In this document: positions 39,341-45,412 of the stretch, piece by piece
Layout: each line of letters starts with the position of its first letter
Position numbering within the stretch: position 1 is the stretch's first letter
Assembly: GCA_964597445.1 (NCBI GenBank)
Contig: CAZQXO010000016.1
Coordinates: 1-45,412 of the forward strand
DNA from: UBA10649 sp964597445
GTDB lineage: Bacteria; Actinomycetota; Actinomycetes; S36-B12
Length of the DNA: 45,412 bases
Reading direction: 5' to 3'
Notes under the pieces: generated by a model
The model's database searches: none
What the model was told of the DNA's origin: nothing
What the model saw: only the letters and a program-made list of their open reading frames with translations
Translations under genes and position numbers: made by a program

Positions 39341-40123
39341 ATGGGTGTCCGGGTCGCGCTGGTGCAGGTGGACGTCTCCTCGAGCGAGCCCGTGCATGAC
39401 CGGGTCACGCGCACCCTCGCGCTTGTCGACGAGGCAGCGCGCGACTGCGATCTCCTCGTCCTGCCCGAGCTGTGGCATGTCGGGGCCTTCGACATCGTGG
39501 CGGCCCAGGAGCACGCCCAGCCGATCGACGGTCCGCTCGTCACCGCGCTGTCCGGACTCGCGCGCGAGCATGGCATCTGGCTCCACGGAGGGTCCCTGGC
39601 GGAGGTGGACGGCGGGGATCACTTCAACACGAGCGTCCTGCTCGCACCCGACGGTGCCCTGGCCGCCGCCTATCGGAAGATCCACCTCTTCGGTTTCGAT
39701 GGCGGTGAGACGACGCTGATGAGCGGTGGTGACGAGCTCTTCGTCGTGGAGACGCCTCTGGGGCCGACCGGTCTCGCGACGTGCTACGACCTTCGCTTCC
39801 CGGAGTTGTTCCGTGCTCTGGTCGAGGGCGGCGCCACGGCCTTCCTGATCTCCTCGGGGTGGCCGACCCCACGCATCGAGCACTGGGACGTCCTCACCCA
39901 GGCGCGCGCGATCGAGAACCAGGCCTGGGTCATCGCCTGCAACGAGGTGGGGGAGCAGCCGGGTGTCACGCTCGGGGGCCACTCATCGGTCATCGATCCG
40001 CGGGGTTCGGTGATCGCTCGCGCAGGCTCCTCAGCGGAGGTCCTCGTCGTCGACATCGATCCGGGCGCCGCGGAGCAGTGGCGGCAGGACTTCCCGGTGC
40101 TTCAGGACATCCGCATCGGCTGA
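39341..40123 (+). CDS. Carbon-nitrogen hydrolase (nitrilase superfamily)
   Basis: This 260-residue protein has the catalytic triad Glu43 (LVLPELW), Lys113 (YRKIHLFG) and Cys148 (ATCYDLRFPE), with the second glutamate-bearing FPELFR segment. The pattern fits the Nit/omega-amidase branch that hydrolyses short amides, including deaminated glutathione and 2-oxo-amides. A thiol-repair role would suit the neighbouring mycothiol-type gene but is inference. ATG 39341 has TAGGGT 6 nt upstream. The 24-bp gap after it faces a convergent transpeptidase-like gene. Confidence 0.88.
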   Translation: MGVRVALVQVDVSSSEPVHDRVTRTLALVDEAARDCDLLVLPELWHVGAFDIVAAQEHAQPIDGPLVTALSGLAREHGIWLHGGSLAEVDGGDHFNTSVLLAPDGALAAAYRKIHLFGFDGGETTLMSGGDELFVVETPLGPTGLATCYDLRFPELFRALVEGGATAFLISSGWPTPRIEHWDVLTQARAIENQAWVIACNEVGEQPGVTLGGHSSVIDPRGSVIARAGSSAEVLVVDIDPGAAEQWRQDFPVLQDIRIG

Positions 40124-40147
40124 CGCTGCGGCCTGTCCTGCCAGCGG

Positions 40148-40915
40148 TCACATCCGGGTGATCTCCTCGAGGGGGCCGACGACCAGGACGGGCGCGGCTC
40201 CCGGGTCGAGCCAGCGCATGAGATCCCTCATGCGAGACCGGTCGATCGCGATGCAGCCAGCGGTCGGCTCCCCCTTGCTCACGTGCAGGAAAATCCCCCC
40301 GCCTGCGCGGGTGTCGGCGGGCTCGGAGGTTCGTCGCACCCCGCGTGCATCGCGGGTCACCGTCCCGTCCGGGAGGTTGTAGTCGAGGATCGCGACGTAG
40401 TCGTACTGGCGCCCGTAGGACCACAGCATCTCGACGTAGTTGCCGTAGGACGCCCACGAGATGTCGGCGTCCTGGAAGAGGTTGTAGGTCGCGGGAACCC
40501 GGGGGTTGTAGGTCCAGGCGTCGTCACGGTCGACGCGGCGGTAGGGCAGCCGCGTGCCCGGATCTGCGGACCTGCCGAACGACCGCAGGACGTCGAAGGT
40601 GCCCGCGGGAGTCGTGCCGGTGCCCTGACGACGGGTCGCCGCGGGAGCCAGGCCTCCGTAGCCGAGGTAGGCAGGGGTCGCGTCCATGACCACCGTCCAC
40701 CTCCCATCGCCGTCCCGCTCGTAGGCGCGCAGCGTCCCCGTCGTCGATCGCCAGGAGGGGGCGGTCACCACGATGACCTGTCGTGCGTCCCCGATGCTCG
40801 CCAGCCGGCTCGGATGGAAGGACGGGACGGCCGCCGCGGGTGCGGCCAGCAGGCCCGAGACGAGGATGACCCCGCTGAGCAGCAGGGCGATCGAGCGCAG
40901 GCGCGTCACGGGCAT
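40148..40915 (-). CDS. Secreted L,D-transpeptidase-like (YkuD-type) protein
   Basis: This 255-residue protein has a signal peptide (LRSIALLLSGVILVSGLLA, cleavage near AAA-VP). The C-terminal catalytic motif is GIFLHVSKGEPTAGCIAI, matching the His...Thr-X-Gly-Cys pattern of YkuD-type enzymes that make 3-3 peptidoglycan cross-links or attach proteins. GTGTTPAGTFDVL further upstream is also typical. The start at 40915 is preferred over 40924 because TACCGT lies 7 nt before it. The promoter abuts the terminator hairpin of the preceding rhodanese gene. Confidence 0.82.
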   Translation of the reverse strand: MPVTRLRSIALLLSGVILVSGLLAAPAAAVPSFHPSRLASIGDARQVIVVTAPSWRSTTGTLRAYERDGDGRWTVVMDATPAYLGYGGLAPAATRRQGTGTTPAGTFDVLRSFGRSADPGTRLPYRRVDRDDAWTYNPRVPATYNLFQDADISWASYGNYVEMLWSYGRQYDYVAILDYNLPDGTVTRDARGVRRTSEPADTRAGGGIFLHVSKGEPTAGCIAIDRSRMRDLMRWLDPGAAPVLVVGPLEEITRM

Positions 40916-40922
40916 GGTGACC

Positions 40923-40928
40923 ACGGTA
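40923..40928 (-). promoter_or_regulatory. Candidate -10 (TACCGT) of the transpeptidase-like gene
   Basis: TACCGT followed by 7 nt and the ATG at 40915. The -35 region would fall inside the adjacent terminator palindrome. Confidence 0.5.
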
Positions 40929-40976
40929 CGACGACGAACGCCCCCGCACGTGACGTGCGGGGGCGTTCGTCGTCGT
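40928..40976. terminator. Terminator hairpin with perfect 23-bp arms after the rhodanese gene
   Basis: 40928-40950 is the exact reverse complement of 40954-40976 with a TGA loop (arms rich in CGAACGCCCCCGCACG). It begins 5 bp after the rhodanese stop, read leftward, and has no U-tract. Confidence 0.8.
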
Positions 40977-40981
40977 TCGGA

Positions 40982-41440
40982 CTACGGGACGGTGGGCAGG
41001 CCTGCGCCCTCCCAGCCGACGATGCCGGACTCGAGCTCGTAGATGCCGGTGATGCCCGCGGCCGACATCGCGGCCACGGCCGGCTGGGAGCGGTTGCCGC
41101 TGCGGCAGTAGACCGCGTACGTCCCTGCGGGGTCGAGAGTCGCGATCTGGTCGAGGAACTCCGGCCCCTGCACGTTGTAGTTGACGGCGCCCTCGATATG
41201 GCCGGCCGCGAACTCCTCCGGCGTGCGCACGTCGATGATCTGGATGCCGGGAGTGGCCACGACGCCGGCGAAGCCCTCGGCATCGACGCGCTCGGGCGCG
41301 GCCGGTGCGGCGACGGCGACCGCGGGCCCCTGGGCGGCGGTCCCGGTCTCCGTGGTGCTGGAGCCGGACGAGCAACCGGCGAGGCCGAGGGACAGGGTGA
41401 CGAGGGCGGCGGCACTGGCCGCGAGGACACGTGTCTGCAT
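40982..41440 (-). CDS. Rhodanese-domain lipoprotein
   Basis: This 152-residue protein has a lipoprotein signal (lipobox LAGC, Cys at about residue 23), a Ser/Thr/Ala-rich linker, and a rhodanese domain. The domain has IIDVRTPEEFAAGHIEGAVNYNV and active-site loop YCRSGNRS. Surface rhodaneses transfer sulfane sulfur or help metal and thiol handling; the substrate is not known. The ATG at 41440 has TACCCT 7 nt upstream and no separate Shine-Dalgarno sequence beyond AGGGGG. It lies next to the copper-related CopD-CtaG gene on the same strand. Confidence 0.87.
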   Translation of the reverse strand: MQTRVLAASAAALVTLSLGLAGCSSGSSTTETGTAAQGPAVAVAAPAAPERVDAEGFAGVVATPGIQIIDVRTPEEFAAGHIEGAVNYNVQGPEFLDQIATLDPAGTYAVYCRSGNRSQPAVAAMSAAGITGIYELESGIVGWEGAGLPTVP

Positions 41441-41447
41441 ACCCCCT

Positions 41448-41453
41448 AGGGTA
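41448..41453 (-). promoter_or_regulatory. Candidate -10 (TACCCT) of the rhodanese gene
   Basis: TACCCT followed by 7 nt and the ATG at 41440, in the 30-bp gap after the CopD-CtaG gene. Confidence 0.5.
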
Positions 41454-41470
41454 TCACGGCCAGGTCGTGG

Positions 41471-43510
41471 CTATTCCTGAGCACCCCGGCGGCTGAGTGC
41501 CTCGAGGCGGTCGTTGTAGGCGCGCAGCTCCGCATCCTCATTCCGGTCGGCCTTCCGATCCAGCCGCACGGCGTCACGAGCATCGCTTCGCGACCACTGC
41601 ACCGCGATGGCGATGAGCACGATGAGGTTCGGAATCTCCCCGACCCCCCACGCCACCTGTCCGCCGTCGAGGGAGTCCTGCAGGGCATCGGCGATCCAGT
41701 CCGGGCGCACGATCCCGTACCACTCCGGTGCGATGGGCTCGGTGCTCATCATGAGCGCGACCGCGAAGAAGCCGTGGACGGAGATGGCGAGGAGGAGCAG
41801 GACGAAGCGTCCCCAGTAGGGCAGGGGCTTCGGACGCGGATCGATCCCGATGAGCACCCAGTAGAAGAGGTAGCCGGCGAGGATGAAGTGCGCCTGCATG
41901 ATCACGTGTCCGACATGGCTGCCCATGAGCCAACCGAAGGCGGGCGTGAAGTAGAGGCCGTAGAGCCCGATCACGTACACGAAGAACACGTAGAACGGAT
42001 TGGTGAGGATGCGCGTGATCCAGCTGTGCAGGAACCACACGAGCCACTCCCGTGGCCCCCGTTCGTTCCCGACGGCGGGCTTCAGCGCACGCAGGGCCAG
42101 GGTTGCGGGGGCGCCCAGGACGAGGAGAACAGGAGCCAGCATCGTCATGGTCATGTGCTGCACCATGTGGAGGCCCACCGACACCTGCGCGTAGACGGAG
42201 ATGCCGGCGTTGGTGCACCAGAGGACGACACCGACTCCTGCCAGCCACGAGACCGTGCGCATCACAGGCCATGCATCTCCCCGACGACGCAGCCGGACGA
42301 CGCCGGCGACGTAGAACGCCGCCGCCAGCAGTGACAGCGTGAAGAACAGGGGCTCGAAGTCGAAGCTCAGCGTGACGTTGGCGATCGTGGGCGGCGGTGG
42401 GTACGGACGGCCGAGCAGGCTCTCGCCGTAGCTGTCGGGGATGACCTCGACGCGCGGGGTCGGACTGCTCGCCAAGGCGACGCCCAGGCCGACGGCCGCC
42501 GCCATCACGATGAGCTCGATCCCGGCGATGCGGGCGAACACACCCCCGCGTGATGTGCGGCCCAGGGTCGAGATCACGCGTGATCGCATGATCCAGCCGA
42601 GAACGCCCAGACCGACGATCAGGCCGGCCTTCATCAGCACGACCTGGCCGTACCCGGTGGTGAGCAGCTGTCCGGGGTTGTCCAGTCGTGTGTACGCGTT
42701 CGCGCTGCCGCTGACGGCGAGCAGGACGATGGAGACGAGTGCGATGGTGGAGAACCGCTGCGCGGGTCGTGCCAGGGGCATGTCGCCACGGGCAGCGTGC
42801 ACGGCAAGCGCCATCAGGCCGCCGATCCAGAGCACGGCCGCCAGCACATGCGCCACGCCGGCCGTCATCGCGAGTGCGTGATCGCCGAGTCCGGCGGCAT
42901 GGCCGGCGAGCGCAGGAAGGATCGCGGCGACCCCCGCCACGAGCAGCCATGCCGCACCGGCGCCCGTCGTCGCGGTCACCGCTGAGCCGACGGCGACAAC
43001 GAATCCGAGGATCGCCATGAAGACGAGCGCGCGTGTCGTGGGGATCTCATTCGCGTAGGTCGAGACGATGCCGGGTGTCGCCGCCTCGGAGAGCCGGACG
43101 CCGAGCACGCTGGCGAGCTCGAAGAACATCTGCAGCAGCGCGAGCACGGACCAGACGAGTGCGGACACTGTGGCGCGACGGAGGTCCTGCCGACCGGCCT
43201 TCGAGACCGTGCCGTCACGCGAGGACGGATCGAGGAAGGTCGCAGCCAGGAGCCAGCCGATGGTCGCGACGGCGGCGAGGTTGGTGAGCACGCGCAGCAC
43301 GGGCGTGCCCCAGCCGACCAGGGGGCCGGAGTCCGGAAGCCCGTCCACAGCGGGGCTGTACGACCCCTCCGCCATGACCAGGCCTACGGCGGCAGAGATC
43401 ACCGTGAACGCGATCAGTGCGGCAGCCACCACCGCCAGCACACCGTGGGGCACGGCAGCGCGGGTGGACTCACCCTGTCGGGGCGGTCGCGTCGGGGCCG
43501 TCCTGGTCAC
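41471..43510 (-). CDS. CopD-CtaG fusion membrane protein
   Basis: This 679-residue protein has about fourteen helices. The N-terminal half resembles the CopD copper-import domain (GVAHVLAAVLWIGGLMAL, then RFSTIALVSIVLLAVSG). The C-terminal half is CtaG-like (VGLHMVQHMTMTMLAPVLLVLGAP; WITRILTNPFYVFFVYVIGLY), with paired histidines suited to metal binding. Such fusions are actinobacterial and are linked to copper supply for cytochrome c oxidase. The GTG at 43510 overlaps the upstream antiporter stop as GTGA and also has TACGCT 6 nt upstream, so coupling and an internal promoter are both possible. Confidence 0.87.
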   Translation of the reverse strand: MTRTAPTRPPRQGESTRAAVPHGVLAVVAAALIAFTVISAAVGLVMAEGSYSPAVDGLPDSGPLVGWGTPVLRVLTNLAAVATIGWLLAATFLDPSSRDGTVSKAGRQDLRRATVSALVWSVLALLQMFFELASVLGVRLSEAATPGIVSTYANEIPTTRALVFMAILGFVVAVGSAVTATTGAGAAWLLVAGVAAILPALAGHAAGLGDHALAMTAGVAHVLAAVLWIGGLMALAVHAARGDMPLARPAQRFSTIALVSIVLLAVSGSANAYTRLDNPGQLLTTGYGQVVLMKAGLIVGLGVLGWIMRSRVISTLGRTSRGGVFARIAGIELIVMAAAVGLGVALASSPTPRVEVIPDSYGESLLGRPYPPPPTIANVTLSFDFEPLFFTLSLLAAAFYVAGVVRLRRRGDAWPVMRTVSWLAGVGVVLWCTNAGISVYAQVSVGLHMVQHMTMTMLAPVLLVLGAPATLALRALKPAVGNERGPREWLVWFLHSWITRILTNPFYVFFVYVIGLYGLYFTPAFGWLMGSHVGHVIMQAHFILAGYLFYWVLIGIDPRPKPLPYWGRFVLLLLAISVHGFFAVALMMSTEPIAPEWYGIVRPDWIADALQDSLDGGQVAWGVGEIPNLIVLIAIAVQWSRSDARDAVRLDRKADRNEDAELRAYNDRLEALSRRGAQE

Positions 43511-44739
43511 GTCCCGAGCGTACGACGCTCTCCGCGTCGGGGCGGTCTCTGGTCCCACCACCAGCCGATGGTCTCCACGTACTTGGCGAGCAGCGGACCC
43601 ACGGTGGCGGTGATGAGCACGTAGGCGGCCACCAGCGCTGAGAACTCATCAGGCAGGACCCCACTCACGGCCACGATGCCGGCGATGATCACGCTGAACT
43701 CTCCGCGGGCGGAGAGCAGCGCACCAGCCCGGAGGCGGGCAATGGTGCCGCCCTGAACCGTGCGGCCGGCCATCCATCCGGTCAGGAACTTGGTCGCCAC
43801 AGTCACGAGGACGAGCACGGCGGCGGGCAGCAGCACCGAGGGCAGGTCGCGGGGATCGGTCACGAGACCGAAGTAGGCGAAGAAGACGGCCGCTAGCAGC
43901 TCGCGCAGGGGATCGAGCCGTCGGCGGGCCACCTCGGCGACCTCACCGGTGAGAAGCAGGCCGACGAGGAAGGCGGCCACGGCCGCCGAGAAGGACAGCT
44001 CAGCCGCGAGACCTGCCGCGGCGACCGCGAGGCCGAAGACGATGAGCAGTAGCCCGACCGGTTCGGACATGCTCAGGAACCGAGGCGTCCAGCTGCTTCG
44101 TCGTACAGCGATCACGAGGACGATCGCGACCACGAGGAGTGCGACGCCCACGCTGATGAGCCCTGTCATCAGCCCAGCGCCGGTCACAGCGACGGTCAGC
44201 ACCGGCAGGTAGGGCGCCATGACGAGGTCCTCGATGACGAGGATGCTGACCACGGGTCCGGTCTCGGGGTTGCGGCGCCAGCGGAGGTCACGCACGACTT
44301 GAGACACGATTCCGCTGGACGAGATGTAGGTGATGCCTCCGAGCGCAAGGGCGCCCACCAGCCCCCAACCGAAGAGCAGGGCGAGTACGACGCCGGGAAT
44401 GGCGTTCGCGATGAGATCGATGATGCCGGGACCCACCTGACGCCGGGCGTGGTCCACCAGTTGACGCCCCGAGTACTCCAATCCCAGCAGGAGAAGGAGC
44501 AGAATCACGCCCAATTCGGCCACGATGGGGATGAAGGTTCCCTGGGGATCCACCTTGAAGAGCCCACCGTTGCCCAGGACGAGACCGCCGAGGAGATAGA
44601 ACGGCACGGGAGAGAAGCCGAACCGGTGGGCCACACGGGCCAGGACCCCGAGAACGACGAGAAGAACGCCGAACTCGAGCAGCAGGACGGGATCGACGAT
44701 CGGTGACGCTGCCGCGGGCAGGATCGTCATGGTCGGCAC
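43507..44739 (-). CDS. CPA2-family cation:proton antiporter
   Basis: This 410-residue membrane protein has about twelve helices and the KefB/NhaA-like core. It shows LLLEFGVLLVVLGVLARVA, FYLLGGLVLGNGG, ELGVILLLLLLGLEYSG and LLSARGEFSVIIAG. It exchanges K+ or Na+ for protons. No C-terminal TrkA/RCK regulatory domain is present. Start GTG 44739 has AGGA with 7-nt spacing; the next ATG at 44730 is 16 nt away from it, so 44739 is chosen with moderate confidence. It overlaps the CopD-CtaG gene by 4 bp, suggesting one operon. Confidence 0.87.
   Translation of the reverse strand: MPTMTILPAAASPIVDPVLLLEFGVLLVVLGVLARVAHRFGFSPVPFYLLGGLVLGNGGLFKVDPQGTFIPIVAELGVILLLLLLGLEYSGRQLVDHARRQVGPGIIDLIANAIPGVVLALLFGWGLVGALALGGITYISSSGIVSQVVRDLRWRRNPETGPVVSILVIEDLVMAPYLPVLTVAVTGAGLMTGLISVGVALLVVAIVLVIAVRRSSWTPRFLSMSEPVGLLLIVFGLAVAAAGLAAELSFSAAVAAFLVGLLLTGEVAEVARRRLDPLRELLAAVFFAYFGLVTDPRDLPSVLLPAAVLVLVTVATKFLTGWMAGRTVQGGTIARLRAGALLSARGEFSVIIAGIVAVSGVLPDEFSALVAAYVLITATVGPLLAKYVETIGWWWDQRPPRRGERRTLGT
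43517..43522 (-). promoter_or_regulatory. Candidate internal -10 (TACGCT) before the CopD-CtaG gene
   Basis: TACGCT followed by 6 nt and the GTG at 43510, inside the 3' end of the antiporter gene. It may give extra, leaderless expression. Confidence 0.4.
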
Positions 44740-44846
44740 AGGGCGATCCTGCCAGTCGACTGCGCTGGATCCCCGGGCGTGGCGAGCCCTGCTGCAAGTC
44801 CTTTGCACGTGCGACGCAGCCCTGTGCGGGGAAGCGCTCCTCCTGT

Positions 44847-44852
44847 CACGAT
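44847..44852 (+). promoter_or_regulatory. Candidate -10 (CACGAT) of the cystathionine beta-synthase gene
   Basis: CACGAT followed by 7 nt and the ATG at 44860, in the 120-bp divergent gap 44740-44859. Nothing else is recognised in that gap. Confidence 0.4.
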
Positions 44853-44859
44853 CCCCGCT

Positions 44860-45412
44860 ATGGAATTCGTGGAATCCGTGACGGACCTGATCGGCAACAC
44901 CCCGCTCGTGCGCCTGACGTCCTCGGTCGGAGCCGAGCGAGGCACGTCCTCGGGCCCCCTCGTCCTCGCCAAGGTGGAGTACGTGAATCCGGGCGGCTCG
45001 GTCAAGGACCGCATCGCCAGTCGCATGGTCGATGATGCCGAGCGCGCGGGTCTGCTGAAGCCCGGAGGCGTCATCGTCGAGCCCACGAGCGGCAACACGG
45101 GAGTGGGGCTCGCCCTGATCGCCCAGCAGCGCGGCTACTCATGCATCTTCGTGTGCCCGGACAAGGTGAGCCAGGACAAGCAGAACGTCCTGCGCGCCTA
45201 CGGGGCCGAGGTCGTGGTCTGCCCCACGGCAGTGGATCCCGACGACCCGCGTTCCTACTACTCCGTCAGCGACCGCCTCGTCCGGGAGACCCCGGGGGCC
45301 TGGAAGCCCGATCAGTACTCGAATCCGGCGAACCCGCGCACCCACTATGAGACCACCGGCCCGGAGATCTGGCGCCAGACGGACGGACGCATCACGCACT
45401 TCGTCGCAGGCG
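44860..45412 (+). CDS. cbs: Cystathionine beta-synthase, N-terminal part
   Basis: The first 184 codons are visible; the gene runs off the right edge. It begins MEFVESVTDLIGNTPLVRL. The Schiff-base Lys49 is in NPGGSVKDRIAS, the PLP-phosphate neighbours are in EPTSGNTGVGLAL, and VSDRLVRE and NPANPRTHYETTGPEIW are characteristic of actinobacterial cystathionine beta-synthase, not cysteine synthase. It condenses serine and homocysteine to cystathionine (reverse transsulfuration). A C-terminal CBS-pair domain is expected beyond the window. Confidence 0.9.
   Translation, partial: MEFVESVTDLIGNTPLVRLTSSVGAERGTSSGPLVLAKVEYVNPGGSVKDRIASRMVDDAERAGLLKPGGVIVEPTSGNTGVGLALIAQQRGYSCIFVCPDKVSQDKQNVLRAYGAEVVVCPTAVDPDDPRSYYSVSDRLVRETPGAWKPDQYSNPANPRTHYETTGPEIWRQTDGRITHFVAG

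Overview
The window is 45.4 kb of high-GC DNA that reads as a chromosomal segment of an actinobacterium (Actinomycetota). The evidence is the rpsF-ssb-rpsR-rplI-dnaB block usual near the actinobacterial origin, a mycothiol-dependent-type enzyme, an actinobacterial-type cystathionine beta-synthase, a DevS/DevR (DosS/DosR)-type heme sensor pair, frequent GTG starts, and many genes whose -10 element (TANNNT-like) lies 6-7 nt before the start codon, the layout of leaderless mRNAs. It is draft assembly: a 100-N gap at 3288-3387 is flanked by an identical 55-nt sequence on both sides and splits one gene artificially. I cannot name the genus.

Layout. 1-800: start of an exonuclease III gene and a VapBC-type toxin-antitoxin pair, both on the minus strand. 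900-2650: rpsF, ssb, rpsR and rplI, closed by a perfect 44-bp palindromic terminator. 2650-5040: three small membrane proteins and a low-molecular-weight tyrosine phosphatase. 5050-6600: DnaA-box-like sites, then intein-free dnaB. 6640-11840: universal stress protein, secreted HAD phosphatase, type II P-type ATPase and an EamA-type transporter. 11900-23465: a metabolic island with a mannitol-dehydrogenase-family enzyme, a sorbitol-type dehydrogenase, two class III aminotransferases, a dihydropteroate-synthase-like protein lacking the SRK motif, a Gfo/Idh/MocA oxidoreductase, a DhnA/LacD-type aldolase, an FGGY kinase and an SDR, in short divergent operons with palindromes between them. 23600-26400: a secreted seven-repeat (probably beta-propeller) protein and a secreted glycoside hydrolase. 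26450-27970: a SpoIIE/PP2C-type phosphatase with sensor region. 28176-36043: cydABDC (cytochrome bd oxidase and its assembly transporter), then a DevS-like kinase. 36100-38443: ACC deaminase, a MazEF-type pair and the DevR-like regulator. 38467-44740: mycothiol-dependent-type enzyme, nitrilase-family hydrolase, L,D-transpeptidase-like protein, rhodanese lipoprotein, CopD-CtaG fusion and CPA2 antiporter. The window ends inside a cystathionine beta-synthase gene.

How the genes fit together. Two units stand out. One is a respiration and redox-sensing island: cydABDC, a sensor kinase that keeps the two key GAF-A residues known from DosS, and a DosR-like regulator. Candidate DosR-type boxes lie upstream of cydA and of the P-type ATPase. 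The other is the 11.9-23.5 kb island, whose enzymes (oxidise, transaminate, phosphorylate, cleave) look like a catabolic route for an amino-polyol, amino-cyclitol or rare sugar. No transporter or regulator lies inside it. Its substrate cannot be read from sequence, and it is the best candidate here for an undescribed pathway.
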